Part shown: one piece after another, positions 1 through 8,125 of the stretch
How the letters are laid out: each line of letters opens with the position of its first letter
How positions within the stretch are numbered: the first letter of the stretch is position 1
IMG/VR virus record: IMGVR_UViG_3300021976_000050
Coordinates: 1-33,221 of that record
Origin: a virus
Reading direction: 5' to 3' (one strand)
Length of the DNA stretch: 33,221 nucleotides
The notes under the pieces: model-generated
What the model saw: the letters and a program-made list of their open reading frames with translations, nothing else
Database searches by the model: none
What the model was told of the DNA's origin: nothing
Position numbers and translations under genes: made by a program

Positions 1-1638
1 CTGCAGCTTCTCGGCCAGCTCCTGGCCAAGCAGTGCGTGCAGCTTCTCGGGGTGGTCGACGTGCTCGTTGACGACCTCACGGCCGCTGTGGTCGTGCGCC
101 GTCACAACACCGCGATCGAACGGCCCTTCCAAGCTTGCCTTGCCCGCACCGCCACTGCTGTTGTCAGCGAGATGCACGCGGCTGATCTGCTTGCTCAGAT
201 CGTAACGCTTCGCCTGCTCCTCGCCGGGCGTGAACACGACCTTGTCGTAGCCGCCCTTGGCTGCCTCGTGCAGGATGCGCTTGAGGCCCAGGTCCACCCA
301 TTTTTGGGTTGAGTCGACGTAAGGAGCAACAGGTATCCGGGCATCGTTGATACGTTTGTTGTATTCGTCGATGGTGCCGTCAGGGTCCTGCGCGTAGCGA
401 CGCTTGATATCGGCTTCCTCTTCAGACGAAGCCTTGAAACCTTCCTTGCGACCTTGCTGTGCCCAGTCGCTCTGCAATTCCTCGATGTGCAGGATTTTCT
501 TCTTGCCGTCTTTCCGATCGGACATACGAATATGGGCGAGTACGTTGGGCGTGTCCCAGTGGCTGCTTTTGTAACCACCATCAACATCTTGACGGACGGT
601 GCTCGCCACTGTGCCGTTAATCGCTTGCGCGCGCGCGGCGGCTTGCTCTGCCGTCGACCAATTGCTGTCGCCGTGGCCATCTGGGCGTATGACCCGATGC
701 AACGCTAGAGTTTTCTTTTCAGCCGGCGTGTGCAGCAACAGCTCGCGGTAATTCTTGCCGCCGGGCAGGGTGTATTCGGCAAATTTGGGTGCGTGCTTCG
801 GCTTTGTTCCACCGCCGAACACATCTTGCGCAACGTGCTCGGCCCAGTCTTCGTTATCGGCAAGTTCGGGAAAACGGCGCGTGAGTGCGCGGTAGACGTT
901 TCCATCGTTCGCCAACGTCAGACCCAGGTCCCCTTCGTAGCTGCCGGCTTGTTGCGCCGCACGGAGCACTTCCGGCAGCGCGTATTTGCTGCTGCGGTTG
1001 ATGTCGTTGGGGCGCTCACTATGTTCGGTCTCCTGGATATTCGGTAGCCCCTGCTCGAAGTGCTGCTTAAGTTCCTGCTTGGTGATCATCGGCTTGCCGG
1101 CATGCGCGGTGTCGTAACCGCTCCACTTCAGCTCGTCCGGCTTCACGCCCTGCTTCAGCAGCATCGCCTTGAACTGCTGCGGCGTGCCCTTCATCTGCGG
1201 CATGCGGTTCACGACATCCGCGGCGTGGCTGTACAGCCCGAGCGGGGTCAGGCTGCGGCTATCGTCGGGCGCGGGCTGTGCCGGCTGCACGTCGACGGAG
1301 CCGCCATCAGCGCGTTCTTTCGGCGGCATGTAAAGCGCCTCGGGCTTTAAGTGTTCTGAGATAATCTCGGGTGCCGACCGCGCCCATGAAGGTGCGTCAG
1401 ATTTGAACAAGTCATAGTTACGCGCATAATCGGCAGCGTCGTAGCGATCGAGATATTTTCCACGATGATCGACGTAGCCACGATTGGCACCATCAAGTTG
1501 TGCTTGCTGATATTGTTTAACCGGTATCCCGCTCGCGCCAAGTTGGCTCAGTGCGTTGAGATGCGTCGCGCCGCGGTACGTCTTTCCATTGAAACGTATT
1601 GCCGGTGTTAGATACGCGCGCCCTGACGCGCTACTCAC
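1..1638 (-). CDS. Large polyvalent-type phage protein, N-terminal part (runs off left edge)
   Basis: About 546 codons are open from a GTG at 1638, which overlaps the portal stop, to the window edge, so the C-terminus is missing. Visible blocks include ELKWSGYDTAHAGKP (about residue 195), KKILHIEELQSDWAQQGRK (about 400) and GGYDKVVFTPGEEQAKRYDL (about 480). Such blocks recur in very large phage proteins of the polyvalent or ejected type in podovirus-like genomes. The position right after the portal fits a protein packaged in the virion and delivered at infection, but I see no catalytic motif, so the function is inferred from context. The first 30 residues (SSASGRAYLTPAIRFNGKTY) carry no signal peptide. 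There is no Shine-Dalgarno sequence of its own; translation is probably coupled to the portal gene. The reading frame is secure; the role is not. Confidence 0.8.
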   Translation of the reverse strand, partial: MSSASGRAYLTPAIRFNGKTYRGATHLNALSQLGASGIPVKQYQQAQLDGANRGYVDHRGKYLDRYDAADYARNYDLFKSDAPSWARSAPEIISEHLKPEALYMPPKERADGGSVDVQPAQPAPDDSRSLTPLGLYSHAADVVNRMPQMKGTPQQFKAMLLKQGVKPDELKWSGYDTAHAGKPMITKQELKQHFEQGLPNIQETEHSERPNDINRSSKYALPEVLRAAQQAGSYEGDLGLTLANDGNVYRALTRRFPELADNEDWAEHVAQDVFGGGTKPKHAPKFAEYTLPGGKNYRELLLHTPAEKKTLALHRVIRPDGHGDSNWSTAEQAAARAQAINGTVASTVRQDVDGGYKSSHWDTPNVLAHIRMSDRKDGKKKILHIEELQSDWAQQGRKEGFKASSEEEADIKRRYAQDPDGTIDEYNKRINDARIPVAPYVDSTQKWVDLGLKRILHEAAKGGYDKVVFTPGEEQAKRYDLSKQISRVHLADNSSGGAGKASLEGPFDRGVVTAHDHSGREVVNEHVDHPEKLHALLGQELAEKLQ

Positions 1639-4024
1639 TACCTGGCTCCTCGTCGGGGATCTTCGGCGTAGCAGCGCCCAGCCCATGCCGCTGCTTCAGC
1701 TCAGCCTGGCGACGGTTCACGTCTTCCCACGCCGGCTTGACCAGCGGTGCCACGAGGTTGGTGCTCTCGGGGTGGACAGCGAGATTCTGGGCGACGTCGA
1801 TCAGCTGGATGCGCTCCTCGAGCAGGCCCTTGTCCTCCTCCTGGTCGATCTCGCGGTTCTTGAGCGCCGCATCCATCTGCGCGCCGACGATGTCGAGCTT
1901 GTTCTTGACCTCGCTGTTGTCCTGGTCGAGCTTGAGCTTGGCCGCGCCGAGGCCCTGCGTCTGCTTCATGTTCGCGATGTCGGCCTGGACCTTCTCGATC
2001 TCAGCACCCGTCTTCTGCATGTCGCCCTGCGCCTTCATCTTGGCCACTTCGGCGAGCGCCTGCTTGACCGCCAGCTCGCCCTGGTCCTGCTGCTGCTCGG
2101 GCGTCGGCCGGCCCATGCTCTCGGGCGGCGCCATGAACTGCTCGGGATTGCTGTAGCCGATCGCGCGCACCACCATCTTGAAGATCTTGATCGGGTCAGC
2201 CATGCCCGGAGGCGCGCTCGCGGCGGCGCGGCCGAGCGCCTCGACCTTCATCAGGCGCTGGACGTGACTTGAGGTGTTCGGGTCGGCCTGTGGCACGAGA
2301 TTGCAATCGTTGAGCGCCTTGAGGAAGGTTTCCTCGTCCCATTGCTTCGCCGGCTTGCGGTTCTGCTGCCAGAAGCTCTCGGGGTGCTCCTTGAAGCACT
2401 TGGCAAGCAGCTGCAGTTCGCGCGCCTGCGCACTATGTCCGCGTTTGTGGGTGGCCGCCAGGATCTGCTGGGCCTGCTCAATCAACGCCAGGGTCGTGCC
2501 GACCGGCGCATTCTGCCGACCCTCGCCAACCGGTGTCTCGGCCGTGCTGCCGGCACGCTGCGCCTGCTGCACGATGTCCTGGGTGAGCGACAGCATCGCC
2601 GGCATGCCTTGGCTGGTGTAGGGCAGCGGCGCCACGACCTGATCGATCGGCATGCCGCTGGTTTCGATCTGCACGAAGCTACCCGGCGCAACCCGCTGTA
2701 TGTTGCTGTTCTGCCGCGACGCAGATTTCGAGATCAATCCACCCGGAAAGTTCGAAAACATGCCGTTGTCGAGCATAATGCGCCACGCCGCGGTCACCGC
2801 GTTGGTCGCGTTGCCCAGAATATGCAGCAAGCCGATCGGGTAGTAGCCAAAACCCGGGACGAACACGTAGTCGACGAAGGTATCGCGCCGCACCGGCAAC
2901 TTTTCGGTGTCCTGGTCGTAATCCCGCACCACGGCGAGGACCTGGCGGCTGCTCAAATCCATCGTTACCCGGTAGGGCACTTCCAGGCCGGACGGCTTGC
3001 CCTTCCACTTGTGCTCGAAACCCTTGATATCGGCTTCGCAGTAGCATTCGTAGACCTCGCGGTCGCGATCGTCCGGGTTCATCGTGTTCGGCGCGATGCC
3101 CTGCTGCTCTTTTTCCTCGTTCTTGAGCGCGTCGCTCTTCGGATCGTTCGGCGTGCCGAGCTGAACGTCGAGATAGACGTCGAGAAGCTGCATCCGGCGC
3201 ATGATCGACGGGGTCATCATGATGCGGTGCGTCACCCGCTTGGCATTGGCGAGCGATGTGGCGTTGTTGTTGACGATCAGGTCGTCGGCATCGACGTATT
3301 CGCTGACAGGACGGTTGTAAAGCGGGCTGAAATACACTTTTTTGTACGCAAGACCGCCAAACACCCACTTGAGCAGCAGCCGGTCGGTATCGGGGTAGTA
3401 ATTCTTGTCGGTGACCGTCAGGAAGTGGTTGAAATCCTTCTCCAGGCAGTCGGCAAGCTCGTCCTCGTCGCTGGTCGGGTTGTTGTCGTCATCCCTGATC
3501 TTGACCGGGCCGTCGGTTGGCAGGAACTCGCCCCGCGCATTGGCCTGCGCGCGCAGCACAGCCTCTAACATGAGCGGATGACGGACCCTGGAGGTGCCCT
3601 CGACCGCCGCGCCGTCGGCGCTGTCGCCGGTATCCTGGGTCTCGATCTTGAGGCCCAGCATTTTGAGGCCTTCGGTACGCTGGTCGATCCAGTCGGTGCG
3701 GCTGGTGATGTCGTCCTCGATGCCACGTAGCAAGCGTTCGGCGATGATCCCGAGCTGCATCTGGTCGATCTTCTTGGCGAGGTTATCGAACCAGCCCGGC
3801 GGATTGTCGTCCTGGTCGTCGGCGCCCTCGATCGGGCTGCCGTCCATGCTGATGGTGATGCTGCCGTCGGGATGCTCAATCTTGATGACGTTGCCGCGGC
3901 TGTCGTACTGCTTCTGATCGGGGCTGTCGTCATCGGCGACCCGTACGTCGACCGGCTCGAAGCCCTCCTCTGCAGGCGGGTCCTGGTCGAGACGGATGTT
4001 GGGTGACAGGCCTGTGCCGGACAT
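1631..4024 (-). CDS. Portal protein (P22-like)
   Basis: This 797-residue protein should form the dodecameric ring at the unique capsid vertex through which DNA is packaged and ejected. Length suits P22-type portals. The N-terminal 100 residues are acidic. A typical block RVRHPLMLEAVLRAQANARG (about 145) is followed by the clip/wing region with DTFVDYVFVPGFGYYPIGLL (about 390). The last 150 residues are Gln/Lys/Glu-rich and helical (EEKEQQ, AEVAKMKAQGDMQKTGAEIE), as in the barrel or coiled-coil tail of this family. The ATG at 4024 overlaps the upstream stop as TAATG and has no clear Shine-Dalgarno, so translation is probably coupled. It follows the large terminase after two small ORFs, the usual terminase-portal order. 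Assigned by sequence pattern and position. Confidence 0.9.
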   Translation of the reverse strand: MSGTGLSPNIRLDQDPPAEEGFEPVDVRVADDDSPDQKQYDSRGNVIKIEHPDGSITISMDGSPIEGADDQDDNPPGWFDNLAKKIDQMQLGIIAERLLRGIEDDITSRTDWIDQRTEGLKMLGLKIETQDTGDSADGAAVEGTSRVRHPLMLEAVLRAQANARGEFLPTDGPVKIRDDDNNPTSDEDELADCLEKDFNHFLTVTDKNYYPDTDRLLLKWVFGGLAYKKVYFSPLYNRPVSEYVDADDLIVNNNATSLANAKRVTHRIMMTPSIMRRMQLLDVYLDVQLGTPNDPKSDALKNEEKEQQGIAPNTMNPDDRDREVYECYCEADIKGFEHKWKGKPSGLEVPYRVTMDLSSRQVLAVVRDYDQDTEKLPVRRDTFVDYVFVPGFGYYPIGLLHILGNATNAVTAAWRIMLDNGMFSNFPGGLISKSASRQNSNIQRVAPGSFVQIETSGMPIDQVVAPLPYTSQGMPAMLSLTQDIVQQAQRAGSTAETPVGEGRQNAPVGTTLALIEQAQQILAATHKRGHSAQARELQLLAKCFKEHPESFWQQNRKPAKQWDEETFLKALNDCNLVPQADPNTSSHVQRLMKVEALGRAAASAPPGMADPIKIFKMVVRAIGYSNPEQFMAPPESMGRPTPEQQQDQGELAVKQALAEVAKMKAQGDMQKTGAEIEKVQADIANMKQTQGLGAAKLKLDQDNSEVKNKLDIVGAQMDAALKNREIDQEEDKGLLEERIQLIDVAQNLAVHPESTNLVAPLVKPAWEDVNRRQAELKQRHGLGAATPKIPDEEPGSE

Positions 4025-4254
4025 TATGGAACCAATGGCTGTTTCGGCGCTGCCGTCTCCTCCTCGAACCGGCGCAGACCCTCGTGGGCCGCGAGACTAT
4101 CTGAAAAGGCGCGTATACGGAATACACGAATTCGACCCGGAATCCAGCCCGGCACCGTGCGCACCGTGACCCGCCAGTAGGCTTCACCGCCGCCGATTTC
4201 CTTGGCGATAAAGTCGACCGTGGCCTGTGCAGGCGTGACGCCGGGGCGCTTCAT
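4024..4254 (-). CDS. Small hypothetical protein between terminase and portal
   Basis: This encodes 76 residues. I chose the ATG at 4254, which forms an ATGA overlap with the preceding gene, over an upstream alternative start. The protein is mixed and basic in the middle (WRVTVRTVPGWIPGRIRVF) and ends in VP just before the portal start. There are no cysteines, membrane segment or signal peptide. The gene sits inside a fully coupled terminase-to-portal operon, so it is very likely translated, but I recognise no family. A role in head assembly is possible only by position. Confidence 0.65.
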   Translation of the reverse strand: MKRPGVTPAQATVDFIAKEIGGGEAYWRVTVRTVPGWIPGRIRVFRIRAFSDSLAAHEGLRRFEEETAAPKQPLVP

Positions 4255-4463
4255 TCGGGCGCGGCCCCCGTAGCCCACATCATGACTTTGAACTTGAGAA
4301 AATCCCCTATCTTCGCGGCAATCGCGCAGTCTGCTTTGGTTCGTCCGTATGTTGTAACGTGTTCGCCGCCGGCATCGCCGACAGCCCGTGCGATGATCAC
4401 GACCTGGCCGTAACCATATTGCTCGGCGATGCGTCGCGCGGCAGCAACGGGGATATCTTTCAT
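4251..4463 (-). CDS. Small conserved phage protein after TerL
   Basis: This encodes 70 residues beginning MKDIPVAAARRIAEQYGY, with a central block GEHVTTYGRTKADCAIAAKI. I recognise this as a recurrent small protein of tailed phages with no established function. It starts with ATG in an ATGA overlap with the TerL stop and ends in another ATGA overlap, so it is translated in series with terminase and portal. The fold looks alpha/beta and soluble. It has one cysteine and no membrane segment. The call is secure as a gene, not as a function. Confidence 0.75.
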   Translation of the reverse strand: MKDIPVAAARRIAEQYGYGQVVIIARAVGDAGGEHVTTYGRTKADCAIAAKIGDFLKFKVMMWATGAAPE

Positions 4464-6178
4464 GCTGGATACAACCGCTTCTGCGGCCGCCCTCTGTGTT
4501 GCATGCCCTCGGTGACGTCCGAGGTGATCTCGGTCGTGCGTTGGAGCATGCCGGTGTCGCGTAAATATTTCAATGCCATCGACGTAGTGTCGACGTACTC
4601 ATCGTGCTTGGCGTTCGGGAAAGTTCCATTTTGCGTAATGACGCCGTCGGCCCATTTGCGGTCCGGCGCGAAGATCATGCCGTCCTCGAACAGCGGCTGG
4701 ACGCTGTAGAGCCGCGCCAGCTTGCTTACGTTCTTGGGGTCGATCAGCTGGATGGCGAAGCTGTGTCGCGGGCGACGCGAGGTGCGCACCTTGCCAGTCT
4801 CCTTGTCGGTATACTTGAAATCGGTGGTCGACAGCAGCCGGCGCATTTCCTGCGCTACGCTGTGCCCCGAAGCCTTGGCCTCGATCAGGATCTTGTCGAC
4901 CTCGTGATCCTGGCACTCGATGCCGACCAGGTTCACCAGGTCGTTCAGCTCGAGCCGATCGGTCCAGGCGTGCGCCAGCATCACGCGTGTGCTGGTCTCG
5001 GTGTAGACGCGCATGGTGTCCTCCATGCTGACCTTGATGTCCTGTGCGATCACATCGCCGTTGAACACGCCCCAGATCGTGAGGCCTGACGGATCGTTCA
5101 TCGTGTCCTCGGTATAGGCCGTGTCGAGAGACGCGAGCACGTAGCTGAACGGCGGGAACGCCGCTGCCTTGAGGATGTGTCCAGCCTTGTCCTTGGGCTC
5201 TCCTTCGGGCGGCCACAGCTGCCACCAGTCGCGCTTGATGATGCCGCCGCCGGCCGGCTCGGGCCTCTGCTGCAGCTGACCCGCGGCTTTCCACTTGCCT
5301 AGCCGCTTCTCGAGCGAGCGGATCTCGGCGTGCCCGAACCGTTCGGGCCAAAGCAACTGGCCTTCCTTCGTGCGCGGATCGGTCCAGCCGATCGGCGTGC
5401 TGAACGCGCGCGCCGGCTCGTATTCCATCGGCAGCATCAGGTGAACCCAATCATCTCCTTCGTTCGTCAGGATGTGCCCGCTGAGATCGCTCTCGCCAAG
5501 ACGCTGCTGGATGACGATGAACGCGCCGGTCTTGGGATCGTTTAGGCGCGTGCCCATCGTGCCGTCCCACCAATCCTCGTTGGTGCTCTTGATGGTTGCA
5601 TCGGACAGCACTTCATCGGCCGCATTCGGATCGTCGACGATGATGATGTTGCCACCCTCGCCGGTGACGCCCGATCCGATCGAGGTAATCAGACGCTCAC
5701 CGCCGCGAGTGTTCTGGAAGCGTATCTTCTGGTCCTGCTCATTGGTGATCTGGACACGATCGCCCCACAGCCGTTGATACCATGTGCTCTTGATCAACCG
5801 CCGGCACTTCACGCTGTCACGCAGGGACAGGTTGAAGCCGTAGGACGCGTGCAGGAACGGCACGGTCGGTCCGCTGGTCGGGCTGTCGTGGCTCTGCGTC
5901 CAGACCCACGCGGGGAACGCCACGCTGCACAGGCTGGATTTCAGGCATCTTGGCGGGATGTTGATCAGCAGCCTGCGGATCTCGCCGTCAGCCACCGCCT
6001 CGAGGTGCTCGGCAAGTGCGTCCAGCACCCAGCCCGGCTTGAATGGCGCCGGATCTATGAAGCGCCATGCGTGCATCAGGAACGTCGCCAGGCTCTCTTC
6101 GCAATCGAAGCGGTCAAGCTCCTTCAGATGCCAGTCGACATCGATGCGCTTGCCTTCCCAGAGGATGGTGTCAGGCAT
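4460..6178 (-). CDS. terL: Terminase large subunit (packaging ATPase/nuclease)
   Basis: This 572-residue motor protein cuts concatemeric phage DNA and pumps it through the portal. The ATPase half shows a degenerate Walker A (LLINIPPRCLKSS, about 72) and a Walker B-like strand GGNIIIVDDPN (about 180). An arginine-rich coupling segment follows, with LQQRPEPAGGGIIKRDWW (about 300). The RNase H-like nuclease half has LASLDTAYTED (about 347), an acidic strand DKILIEAKASG (about 430) and a final KHDEYVDTTSMALKYL. I chose the ATG at 6178 (MPDTILWEG) over an alternative start 30 codons upstream because that extension is low-complexity Arg/Ser and overlaps the preceding gene. A weak AAGAG lies upstream. 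The usual Walker A lysine-glycine is replaced by CLKSS, acceptable in this divergent family. Confidence 0.95.
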   Translation of the reverse strand: MPDTILWEGKRIDVDWHLKELDRFDCEESLATFLMHAWRFIDPAPFKPGWVLDALAEHLEAVADGEIRRLLINIPPRCLKSSLCSVAFPAWVWTQSHDSPTSGPTVPFLHASYGFNLSLRDSVKCRRLIKSTWYQRLWGDRVQITNEQDQKIRFQNTRGGERLITSIGSGVTGEGGNIIIVDDPNAADEVLSDATIKSTNEDWWDGTMGTRLNDPKTGAFIVIQQRLGESDLSGHILTNEGDDWVHLMLPMEYEPARAFSTPIGWTDPRTKEGQLLWPERFGHAEIRSLEKRLGKWKAAGQLQQRPEPAGGGIIKRDWWQLWPPEGEPKDKAGHILKAAAFPPFSYVLASLDTAYTEDTMNDPSGLTIWGVFNGDVIAQDIKVSMEDTMRVYTETSTRVMLAHAWTDRLELNDLVNLVGIECQDHEVDKILIEAKASGHSVAQEMRRLLSTTDFKYTDKETGKVRTSRRPRHSFAIQLIDPKNVSKLARLYSVQPLFEDGMIFAPDRKWADGVITQNGTFPNAKHDEYVDTTSMALKYLRDTGMLQRTTEITSDVTEGMQHRGRPQKRLYPA

Positions 6179-6356
6179 CGCGGCTCTTGATCTCGACGCA
6201 GCGTGTGCGTGGTTGCGCGTAGCCGTGTGCCCGGGCGTCTTGCTCGACCCGCGGCCGGTCACGCTCACAAGCCTGCAAGTCGGGGTAGGCGAGCGCCTGC
6301 CAGGAGCCGCCCGGCCAGAAGCCGCCAGTCGTGATGAGGAAAAGAAGCGCGGTCAT
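6171..6356 (-). CDS. Small secreted or membrane-anchored protein
   Basis: This encodes 61 residues from the ATG at 6356, preceded by a good GGCGAGGGA ribosome-binding site and overlapping the previous gene as ATGA. The hydrophobic start MTALLFLITTGGFWPGG looks like a signal peptide or single anchor. The rest has two cysteines (DLQACERD and TRCVEI), suggesting a small exported disulfide-bonded domain. Similar short export-signal proteins occur in many phages without known function. An envelope role such as superinfection exclusion is possible but unsupported. The longer alternative start adds Arg-rich out-of-character sequence and was rejected. Confidence 0.7.
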   Translation of the reverse strand: MTALLFLITTGGFWPGGSWQALAYPDLQACERDRPRVEQDARAHGYAQPRTRCVEIKSRDA

Positions 6357-6547
6357 TCCCTCGCCTTTCGCAGCACCACCAGAACATCGCTCAAGATAAG
6401 CGCCTGCGCGCAGTATACCTCGTACAGGCTTGCGTCGCGTTTCTTGGCCCCGGGTTTGTGCGCGCGGATGCCCGTGGCGACGCGCGCGTATTCTTTCTCG
6501 ACGATTGAGAGCGCACACTCTATCCCTGGTTTGGTGTCTGTGGTCAT
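6353..6547 (-). CDS. Small hypothetical protein
   Basis: This encodes 64 residues, MTTDTKPGIECALSIVEKEY onward, ending VVLRKARE. It is predicted mostly helical and basic. It overlaps both neighbours by ATGA, placing it in the coupled small-gene string between the terminase subunits. There is no recognisable domain, signal or membrane segment. Function is unknown. Confidence 0.65.
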   Translation of the reverse strand: MTTDTKPGIECALSIVEKEYARVATGIRAHKPGAKKRDASLYEVYCAQALILSDVLVVLRKARE

Positions 6548-6726
6548 TTATCGTTATCCGGCGGTGGTAGTTGCGGCATGGGCGGCATGGGCGGATGTAT
6601 CCCGACGCCCATCGCGCCTACCTGAATGTCCGCCATGAGGATCGCGAACGTGACGATACCCACGACGCCCAGTATCGCCAAGAAGCAAAGCACCGCGAGC
6701 ACGCCAACATCGACTTCGATCGTCAT
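6544..6726 (-). CDS. Small membrane protein with proline-rich tail (paralogue of next upstream gene)
   Basis: This encodes 60 residues from the ATG at 6726, in an ATGA overlap with the upstream mini-gene. A short N-terminus (MTIEVDVG) leads into one long hydrophobic helix (VLAVLCFLAILGVVGIVTFA), then a tail rich in Gly, Met and Pro (HPPMPPMPQLPPPDNDK). A longer reading upstream would start in a different frame from the mini-gene, so it was rejected. The membrane helix matches the preceding 33-residue protein closely, pointing to tandem duplication. Function unknown; small membrane proteins among phage packaging genes can act on the host envelope, but nothing here proves that. Confidence 0.7.
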   Translation of the reverse strand: MTIEVDVGVLAVLCFLAILGVVGIVTFAILMADIQVGAMGVGIHPPMPPMPQLPPPDNDK

Positions 6727-6824
6727 GGCATATTCACGAAAAGAAACACGAACGTGATGATACCGCCGACGCCTATCACAGATAGAAAGCTGAGTATGGC
6801 GAGCACGCGAACATCGACCATCAT
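6723..6824 (-). CDS. 33-residue membrane mini-protein
   Basis: ATG-ATG at 6824/6821 follows a strong AAGGAG site with 8-base spacing. The product is MMVDVRVLAILSFLSVIGVG followed by GIITFVFLFVNMP, essentially one transmembrane helix. It ends in an ATGA overlap with a downstream gene of very similar sequence (VDVxVLAxLxFLxxxGVxGI). The strong ribosome-binding site, perfect coupling and clear paralogy support a real gene despite its size. Function unknown. Confidence 0.7.
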   Translation of the reverse strand: MMVDVRVLAILSFLSVIGVGGIITFVFLFVNMP

Positions 6825-6851
6825 GCAGCGGGCTCCTTAATCGGATGCAGC

Positions 6852-7106
6852 TCAACCATGAACTACCAGCCTCGGACGCATGCCCCGTACGCGCAGCACG
6901 ATGCTGCCGTTGGCGTTGTCCTCGACCTGAAGCGTGCCTTCGGCGGCCGCAGTGATCTCCTCGGCGGTCAACGCCAGCTGATCGAGCACGCCGTAGCGCC
7001 GCACCATCACCGCGATCAGCAGGCGCATGGTGTCGATCGTCTGCTGCATCGCCTGGACCTTGGAACTAAGCTTCAGAGCGACGACGGTGCCTTTGGGGGC
7101 TTTCAT
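6852..7106 (-). CDS. Small hypothetical protein
   Basis: This encodes 84 residues, MKAPKGTVVALKLSSKVQAM onward. A strong GAGGAGG site lies upstream of the ATG. The N-terminal half looks helical (VQAMQQTIDTMRLLIAVMVR); the C-terminal half looks like beta strands ending LRVRGMRPRLVVHG. No signal or metal site is visible. It is part of the minus-strand string between the terminase genes. Function unknown. Confidence 0.7.
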   Translation of the reverse strand: MKAPKGTVVALKLSSKVQAMQQTIDTMRLLIAVMVRRYGVLDQLALTAEEITAAAEGTLQVEDNANGSIVLRVRGMRPRLVVHG

Positions 7107-7162
7107 ATTGCATCCTCCTCGATGCGGTATCCGCGCGCCGATCAGGCGCGCGGATCTCAGTG

Positions 7163-7606
7163 CTACTTCTTGTGGCTGTGGCTCGCCTTGCTCTCGTGCT
7201 TGAGATCGGCGTGGCTCGGACCTTTGGTCGAGGCGACGCCGAGCTTGGACTTCTCAATCTCCATCTCGGCGATCGTCTTTTCGTGCGCGTCGATCTGCTT
7301 GTTCGCTTCGGCCAGCGCCTTCATCGCGGCATCACGATCCTTGATCGCTTCATCGATAGTTGTCTTGGTCCCGGCCTTATGCGCCTCAAGCTCCTTGCGC
7401 GCCGCGTCGCGATCGTCGAGCGCCTTGTCGACATGGCTCGTCAGGTTCTTGATCTTGACATCGTGTTCGGCCGTGCCGGCAGTTGCCGCTTCGGCGACCG
7501 TCGCCAGGTCGTGCGCCAGCTCCTGCTGGTGCGGCGCAGCACCGTCGATCAATGTCTTAGCGTGCAGCGCCACGCGAGTGGCCGCAGATCCAACTTCTTC
7601 ACTCAT
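7163..7606 (-). CDS. Coiled-coil protein
   Basis: This encodes 147 residues from the ATG at 7606 (MSEEVGSAATRVALHAKTL), with GAGGA upstream; the 48-codon upstream extension is out of character and was rejected. From about residue 45 to 125 it is a heptad-like charged helix (LDDRDAARKELEAHKAG, IKDRDAAMKALAEANKQIDA, EKTIAEMEIEKSKL). It ends in a His/Lys/Ser-rich tail (HADLKHESKASHSHKK). Scaffold, virion-internal or DNA-contacting roles fit such a shape, but no family is recognised. The lysine and histidine tail could bind DNA or metal; this is speculative. Confidence 0.75.
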   Translation of the reverse strand: MSEEVGSAATRVALHAKTLIDGAAPHQQELAHDLATVAEAATAGTAEHDVKIKNLTSHVDKALDDRDAARKELEAHKAGTKTTIDEAIKDRDAAMKALAEANKQIDAHEKTIAEMEIEKSKLGVASTKGPSHADLKHESKASHSHKK

Positions 7607-7628
7607 GGTCGTATCCTCGATGGGGTTG

Positions 7629-7832
7629 TCAGGCAGGGCTGAAATGACGCTCGAGCTTATGCTCTTCGAGATAACCGCGCCAGTCCGGTATCGTTGCACG
7701 GGCGCGATCGGCCGCCAGCAGCTTGGCGAACAGGCCGAGCAGCATGGCAAGCTCGAACGGCGTGATGTCGGCCCGCGGCGTGAAATGCTGCTGGCTCTCG
7801 TCGGGCAGGGTCAGGAGAAGGGGCTCGATCAT
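7629..7832 (-). CDS. Small conserved phage protein
   Basis: This encodes 67 residues, MIEPLLLTLPDESQQHFTPR onward, ending EEHKLERHFSPA. It overlaps the upstream stop as ATGA. The pattern of a beta-type N-terminus, the block PFELAMLLGLFAKLL and a C-terminal HFSPA resembles short phage proteins of unknown function often found near packaging genes. It is soluble with no cysteines. Function unknown. Confidence 0.7.
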   Translation of the reverse strand: MIEPLLLTLPDESQQHFTPRADITPFELAMLLGLFAKLLAADRARATIPDWRGYLEEHKLERHFSPA

Positions 7833-8125
7833 GTGGCGCTCGGCGGCAAGAGTTCGAACTTGACGCAGCCCTCCATAATCGCTGCGTCAATCACATCCTT
7901 GGCTTCCTGCAGGCTATTCGTCTCGTACCGCCGCCGCATAGTTGGTGGCGATAACCACGCATACACAATCCAAACCGGTTTCGGCTGCGCGTCGAGCCAC
8001 TTCTGCGCGGCGTCAGCGAGCAAGGTATAGCTCCGAACCATGGTTGGGTTCGCGTAGGCACCGACACGCCACTTCTCGATCATATCGCGCGCCCATTCAA
8101 TCGCACCCTTCAGATCCTGGCTCAT
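7829..8125 (-). CDS. Hypothetical protein
   Basis: This encodes 98 residues from the ATG at 8125 (MSQDLKGAIEWARDMIEKWR). AGGAG lies upstream and there is an ATGA overlap with the previous stop. A 12-codon extension in the same frame was rejected because it bypasses that ribosome-binding site. The N-terminal half is helical; the C-terminal half (PVWIVYAWLSPPTMRRRYET) looks like beta strands. Function unknown. Confidence 0.7.
   Translation of the reverse strand: MSQDLKGAIEWARDMIEKWRVGAYANPTMVRSYTLLADAAQKWLDAQPKPVWIVYAWLSPPTMRRRYETNSLQEAKDVIDAAIMEGCVKFELLPPSAT

Noticed and set aside
1-51. Repeated TGCAGCTTCTCGG at positions 2 and 39 as a possible terminal repeat
   Set aside because: Both copies lie in frame inside the left-edge coding region and encode similar ELxxKLQ/EKLHA words; 13 bases is too short to support a genome end.
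1599-2272. Plus-strand ORFs over the portal C-terminus
   Set aside because: They are antisense shadows of the portal coiled-coil, with Leu/Arg- or Ser-rich low-complexity translations.
2342-3568. 408-codon plus-strand ORF over the portal gene
   Set aside because: It is antisense to a recognisable portal protein in GC-rich DNA, where long antisense frames are common; the translation is Arg/His/Val-rich without family motifs.
4599-5450. 283-codon alternative minus-strand frame within TerL
   Set aside because: Composition is Arg/Ala/Gly-rich shadow of the terminase frame; no conserved blocks, unlike the second frame in the C5-methyltransferase gene.
6858-8030. 390-codon plus-strand ORF
   Set aside because: It is antisense to five coupled small genes with good ribosome-binding sites; the translation is Ser/Ala/Arg low-complexity with no motif.
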